NCBI GenBank assembly: GCA_031288515.1
Contig: JAITRG010000003.1
Coordinates: forward strand, 1-36,943
DNA: 36,943 nt
Direction: 5' to 3'
Source: Tannerellaceae bacterium
GTDB taxonomy: Bacteria > Bacteroidota > Bacteroidia > Bacteroidales > Tannerellaceae
Position 1 is the stretch's first letter; each line of letters starts with the position of its first letter. The notes beneath the pieces were generated by a model. It was given only the letters and a program-made list of their open reading frames with translations. It did no database searches and was not told the DNA's origin. Shown in pieces: positions 33,408 through 36,943 of this stretch. The position numbers and the translations under genes are program-made.

Positions 33408-33435
33408 CAGAGGTTAATTTTCACATGAGATTCCT

Positions 33436-33855
33436 ATGGAGATCATCAAACTGGAAGGAGAAGATAAGCGGCTTTATTATCTGGTGGCACACCTTGTAAT
33501 GAATGAGGAAGTATTGGCTTACAACCTGAACTATCCCTATAAGACGTCATCCGATTATAGATGGTTCGTTGCCACAGACAGGGGCGATACCCTCGGCTTT
33601 ATACCGGTTAAGCTGGAAGAAGGTATAGCGAAAATAAACAACTATTACATAGCGGGTGACGACAGCGCCGTCTTCTCTGTCTTGCTGAAAGAGCTTGTCA
33701 ATACGCTTTCGCTTGATTACGAGATTGAATCGGTGACTCAGTTGCGGCATATTCCCGATTTTGAACGAAACAGGTTCTCGGTTGTGCTTTACTGGAAAAG
33801 ATATGTGAAAATGAAAGTATTTAAAATATCAGGCGATGAAAAAGAACGTGTATGA
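33436..33855 (+). CDS. Small GNAT-like protein of the IbrAB-like operon
   Basis: A 139-residue protein, probably a divergent acyl-CoA N-acyltransferase. A short alpha/beta pattern is seen: RWFVATDRGDTLGFIPVKLE, then IAKINNYYIAGDDSAVFSVLLKELV, then a C-terminal hydrophobic strand (FSVVLYWKRYV). The first two fit GNAT strands 2-4 and the following helix, but no clear acetyl-CoA loop is present, so activity is uncertain. It overlaps the PP-loop gene by 20 bp and is therefore part of the same system. It has no signal or membrane segment. Confidence 0.55.
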   Translation: MEIIKLEGEDKRLYYLVAHLVMNEEVLAYNLNYPYKTSSDYRWFVATDRGDTLGFIPVKLEEGIAKINNYYIAGDDSAVFSVLLKELVNTLSLDYEIESVTQLRHIPDFERNRFSVVLYWKRYVKMKVFKISGDEKERV

Positions 33856-35122
33856 ACGGGCCATGAAAAGAATCGGGATATTATTCAACGAGTTTGATAA
33901 TATCTATGTTTCCTTTTCAGGCGGTAAAGACAGCGGCGTGATGTTGAATCTTTGCATACAGTATATCAGGGAAAACAACCTGGCGCGGAAAATCGGCGTA
34001 TTCCATATGGATTATGAAATACAATACAGCGAAACAATCGATTACGTCGACAGGGTATTGCAGTCTAATTCCGACATTCTGGAAGTGTACCGCATATGCA
34101 TCCCTTTCAAGGTAGCAACCTGCACCTCGATGTTCCAGTCTTATTGGCGCCCGTGGGACGAAAGCTGCAAGGAACTCTGGGTGCGGGATATGCCTGCCGG
34201 CAGTTTGGGAAAGGACGACTTCCCTTTCTACAACACGGTAATGTGGGACTCCGAGTTTTATGTCCTGTTCTCCCAGTGGTACCATTTACAGAAGAATGCG
34301 AAAAAGACCTGCTGCCTGGTCGGCATACGCACACAGGAAAGTTCTCACCGCTGGCGTACCATACACGGCAGCAAACGGTATCATATGTACCGCAACCTGA
34401 AGTGGATGCGGATGCTCTCGAAAGATATTTACAACGCCTACGTGATACACGACTGGCTGACTACGGACATCTGGACGGCCAACGGACGTTTCGGATGGGA
34501 TTACAACCGCCTGTACGACTTGTATTACCTGGCCGGCGTGCCATTGGAGAAACAGCGTGTGGCCAGCCCTTTCATCCTTGCGGCACAGGAAAGTTTACAT
34601 CTTTACAAGGCGATCGACCCGAATACATGGGGTAAAATGATTTGCCGCGTGAACGGCGTTAACTTCACAGCCCTTTATGGCGATACAAAGGCCGTCGCAC
34701 AGAAAACGGTACACCCTCCGCCGGGATATACATGGGAAGACTATATGCATTTCCTCCTCTCTACCATTCCGGAAGATATACGCCTGAACTATTTGCAGAA
34801 ACTTTCCGTCAGCGTCAACTTCTGGCGCAAACGGGGCGGCTGCCTGCCGAACGAAACAATAGAAAAACTGCGCGCCATAGGCCTTGAAATAGAAGTGATA
34901 GATCATACGAACTATAATACAGACAAATATCCCGTCCGGATGGAATACCACGATGATATCAATATCTCCGGATTCAAGTATCTCCCGACTTTCAAACGGA
35001 TGTGTATCTGTATTCTCCGAAACGACCATTTATGCAAATACATGGGTTTTGCCATGACTAAAAAGGAAATTGATAATCGGAAAAAGATTATGGATTTTTA
35101 TCAAAGTATAACGCATGGATAA
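33836..35122 (+). CDS. DUF3440/IbrA-like PP-loop ATPase (PAPS-reductase family)
   Basis: A 428-residue enzyme of the phosphoadenosine phosphosulfate reductase superfamily. The PP-loop SGGKDSG (28-34) binds ATP in family members. A second conserved stretch is VGIRTQESSHRWRTIHG near residue 165. The last 150 residues match the DUF3440 region in length and in WEDYMHFLLSTIPEDIRLNY. The similar IbrA of E. coli was reported with IbrB to regulate eib genes; other relatives (DndC type) help put sulfur on DNA. No obvious Fe-S cysteine set is seen, although several cysteines (C40, C92, C98) are near the loop. It overlaps the ParB-like gene by 8 bp. Confidence 0.82.
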   Translation: MKKNVYERAMKRIGILFNEFDNIYVSFSGGKDSGVMLNLCIQYIRENNLARKIGVFHMDYEIQYSETIDYVDRVLQSNSDILEVYRICIPFKVATCTSMFQSYWRPWDESCKELWVRDMPAGSLGKDDFPFYNTVMWDSEFYVLFSQWYHLQKNAKKTCCLVGIRTQESSHRWRTIHGSKRYHMYRNLKWMRMLSKDIYNAYVIHDWLTTDIWTANGRFGWDYNRLYDLYYLAGVPLEKQRVASPFILAAQESLHLYKAIDPNTWGKMICRVNGVNFTALYGDTKAVAQKTVHPPPGYTWEDYMHFLLSTIPEDIRLNYLQKLSVSVNFWRKRGGCLPNETIEKLRAIGLEIEVIDHTNYNTDKYPVRMEYHDDINISGFKYLPTFKRMCICILRNDHLCKYMGFAMTKKEIDNRKKIMDFYQSITHG

Positions 35123-35633
35123 CAAACAGGAATACATAAGCCCCGTATATGCGATACGCCCCATTCCGGTAGAGAAAATACAGGCAAACGCATATAACCC
35201 GAATGTAGTGGCCCCGCCGGAAATGGAACTTCTCGAATTATCTATCTGGGAGGATGGGTATACGATGCCATGCGTATGCTATTATCTTCCGGAAGAAGAC
35301 AGGTACGAACTGGTGGACGGCTTTCACCGCTATCTGGTGATGAAAACCTCCGAACGTATTTACAGGCGCGAAAACGGCTGCTTGCCGGTAGCGGTGATAA
35401 ATAAAGACTTATCCAACCGCATGGCGTCTACCATCCGGCACAACCGCGCCCGGGGCACTCACAGCATCGAACTGATGACCAACATTGTGGCCGAACTCAA
35501 AAAAGCCGGTATGAGCGATGGATGGATTATGAAAAATATCGGTATGGACCCGGATGAGCTGCTTCGTTTCAAACAAATCTCAGGTATAGCCGCCTTATTT
35601 GCCGACAAGGAATTCAGCATCCCCAAAGAGTAA
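35115..35633 (+). CDS. IbrB-like ParB/Srx-domain protein
   Basis: A 172-residue protein with a ParB N-terminal-like (ParB/sulfiredoxin) domain at about 10-110: RPIPVEKIQANAYNPN, LVDGFHRYLVM (the nucleotide-site GxHR motif, here GFHR) and IRHNRARGTHS. The C-terminal part GMSDGWIMKNIGMDPDELLRFKQ looks like the short helix-turn-helix after ParB-type domains. The domain often has ATPase or CTPase activity and DNA contact. It pairs with the PP-loop enzyme just as IbrB pairs with IbrA. It ends the operon. Confidence 0.8.
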   Translation: MDNKQEYISPVYAIRPIPVEKIQANAYNPNVVAPPEMELLELSIWEDGYTMPCVCYYLPEEDRYELVDGFHRYLVMKTSERIYRRENGCLPVAVINKDLSNRMASTIRHNRARGTHSIELMTNIVAELKKAGMSDGWIMKNIGMDPDELLRFKQISGIAALFADKEFSIPKE

Positions 35634-35747
35634 GGGCGTACCCTTAACTCCTTCAGTTCACCCCTCCCAACTCCCCCCCGGAGGACAGAGAGAAAAAATC
35701 CCTGTTGTCCCAACTGTCCCTTTATTTCCCCCAGAGGGTCAGGGAGG

Positions 35748-35763
35748 CTGAGTTCGGGATAAG
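35748..35763. repeat. 16-bp sequence also found inverted at 469-484
   Basis: CTGAGTTCGGGATAAG here is the exact reverse complement of CTTATCCCGAACTCAG at 469-484, just outside the IS remnant. It lies in the gap between the ParB-like and FecR genes (35634-35882), which otherwise shows only C-rich sequence and no recognised gene. Confidence 0.5.
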
Positions 35764-35882
35764 CGCATGAAATCTACAGAAACCTGTCAATAAAGTTACA
35801 CATGTAAAAAAATACTAAAAATCAACTCCGGCCTCCCAGATACCACGCTGTTTTTTGTACTTATAATAGATACAAGAATTAT

Positions 35883-36875
35883 ATGGAAGAAGGAAAGAAT
35901 GATTTGGATGCTTTGTTGACCCGTTACATCAAGGGTTTATACACTCAAAGGGATGCAGAAACTTTATGGGAGTCTGTAAAGTCAAATACGGGGTATGAAC
36001 AAGTGGAAGAACGGATGGAGCAGGTGTGGAATGACATTGTCAAGACCGATACGGCTTTAGTCCGTCAACAAGATAAAGATGAAGCGCGCCGGTTGCTGAA
36101 ACGTATCCGCTATAGGGGAAAGACTGTCCGTTTCCATTCATGGTTGAAATCTGCAGTAGCGGTATTCCTGCTTCTCATTGCCGGAGGGGCCACGGTTTAT
36201 TTCTTTATGCCGGAAGGAAAACCTCATGAAATTCAGTGGCATACTCACTACGTAGCGCCTGGAGCCACGAAAAGGATAAGCTTAGCTGATGGAAGCCGGA
36301 TACTGCTGAATGCGGGTTCGTCTTTCTCTTATCCGGCAGCTTTCGGAGAAGGCAAACGAATCGTTCAATTGGAAGGCGAAGCTTTCTTTGATATCGTTAA
36401 ATCCATTGATCTTCCATTTGTTGTGCAGATAAAAGATACAGAAATTGAAGTGCTTGGAACCTCGTTTAATGTAAAAGCATATGAAGAAGACTCGATTGTT
36501 TCGGTTATGGTCGAAACAGGAAAAGTACGTGTCAGCACGCACGATAACGCCATGATACAGCTTGCCCCTGCGGAACATCTGGTAATCGACAGGAGCCACC
36601 GGGAAATGCACAAATATCGTGAAAATGTAACGGAAGCCAAAGCATGGATTAAAGGAGGGCTATATTTCAATAAGACGCCTGTCCGAAACGTAATCAACGA
36701 ACTGATGAGGCATTACAACTGCATCATCGTTTTCGGAAACGGGGAAAAAATCCCTGACGAATACATCTCCGGCTCGCATGACAACAAATCGCTGGACGCC
36801 GTACTGACATCCATCCATTATGCAACAGGTATAAAATACCGGAAAGAAAATGACAGAATCGTATTGTATAAATAA
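35883..36875 (+). CDS. FecR-family anti-sigma factor
   Basis: A 330-residue inner-membrane regulator. Residues 1-85 are cytoplasmic and should bind an ECF sigma factor. One transmembrane helix is at about 88-110 (LKSAVAVFLLLIAGGATVYFF). The periplasmic FecR domain has ISLADGSRILLNAGSSFSYP, VQLEGEAFFDI and TEIEVLGTSFNVKAY. The C-terminal domain GLYFNKTPVRNVINELMRHYN is the DUF4974-type region. These proteins transmit a signal from a SusC-type transporter. The usual ECF sigma gene is not directly upstream; a transporter gene may follow beyond the window, since a possible AAGGAGACC ribosome site ends it. Confidence 0.92.
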   Translation: MEEGKNDLDALLTRYIKGLYTQRDAETLWESVKSNTGYEQVEERMEQVWNDIVKTDTALVRQQDKDEARRLLKRIRYRGKTVRFHSWLKSAVAVFLLLIAGGATVYFFMPEGKPHEIQWHTHYVAPGATKRISLADGSRILLNAGSSFSYPAAFGEGKRIVQLEGEAFFDIVKSIDLPFVVQIKDTEIEVLGTSFNVKAYEEDSIVSVMVETGKVRVSTHDNAMIQLAPAEHLVIDRSHREMHKYRENVTEAKAWIKGGLYFNKTPVRNVINELMRHYNCIIVFGNGEKIPDEYISGSHDNKSLDAVLTSIHYATGIKYRKENDRIVLYK

Positions 36876-36943
36876 GTATTAATCTAAAAATAAACATCGT
36901 TATTATGGAAGACACATAGGCCCCGACAGAAAAAAAGGAGACC

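Noticed and set aside
34096-34635. Plus-strand 179-codon ORF within the PP-loop gene
   Set aside because: Out-of-frame shadow of a GC-richer coding region; the main frame holds the PP-loop and DUF3440 features.
33836-35122. Assimilatory PAPS reductase for sulfate
   Set aside because: The protein is much longer than CysH, ends in a DUF3440-like region and is paired with a ParB-like gene rather than sulfate-assimilation genes.

Overview
The window looks like chromosome from a member of the Bacteroidales, probably near Parabacteroides, Dysgonomonas or Tannerella. The reasons are the TAnnTTTG-type -7 promoter elements before many genes, weak or absent Shine-Dalgarno sites, the RseC-RnfBCDGEA order, a DUF3078-type outer-membrane protein, a FecR with a C-terminal DUF4974-type domain and the family profile overall. 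Most of it is housekeeping sequence, with accessory material at both ends and one defence-like pair in the middle.

Layout. 1-442: insertion-sequence debris (start of a minus-strand transposase beside the 3' remnant of an ISAs1-type transposase). 611-3049: secreted GH2 glycosidase. 3189-4545: overlapping mtgA and lipB. 4654-6216: DUF3078-type protein, ended by a 21-bp hairpin whose right arm runs into the next promoter. 6317-11737: rseC-rnfBCDGEA, the Rnf ferredoxin:NAD+ oxidoreductase operon. 11959-12996: galE. 13097-15205 (minus): amidohydrolase deaminase plus purine nucleoside phosphorylase, a nucleoside-salvage pair. 15316-19761 (minus): a tight operon of M20 dipeptidase, PtuA-like ATPase, PtuB-like HNH nuclease and DbpA-like helicase, so a Septu/retron-effector-like pair sits between two housekeeping genes. 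19762-20426: no gene, but a 21-bp-period degenerate repeat array of 12 units. 20427-20873: unknown protein. 21188-22471: O-acetylhomoserine sulfhydrylase with its own promoter and overlapping dyad. 22739-26943: SGNH hydrolase, two-component system and a transglycosylase with an AsmA-like N-terminal half. 27025-29728: aminotransferase, YqgE/AlgH, trmD. 29729-30357: a second gene-poor gap with a 22-bp-period array and a GAAA-loop hairpin. 30358-33291 (minus): HAD phosphatase, a lipoprotein with two retropepsin-like halves, and a GntR/YtrA-slipin operon with a perfect operator dyad. 33436-35633: three overlapping genes (GNAT-like, DUF3440/IbrA-like PP-loop enzyme, ParB/IbrB-like). 35883-36875: FecR anti-sigma factor with no sigma gene beside it.

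The strongest candidates for little-described biology are the GNAT/PP-loop/ParB operon, the PtuAB pair coupled into a housekeeping operon, the two 21/22-bp repeat arrays in gaps of almost equal size, and the tandem retropepsin-like lipoprotein. All functional calls come from reading the sequence; no database search was run.
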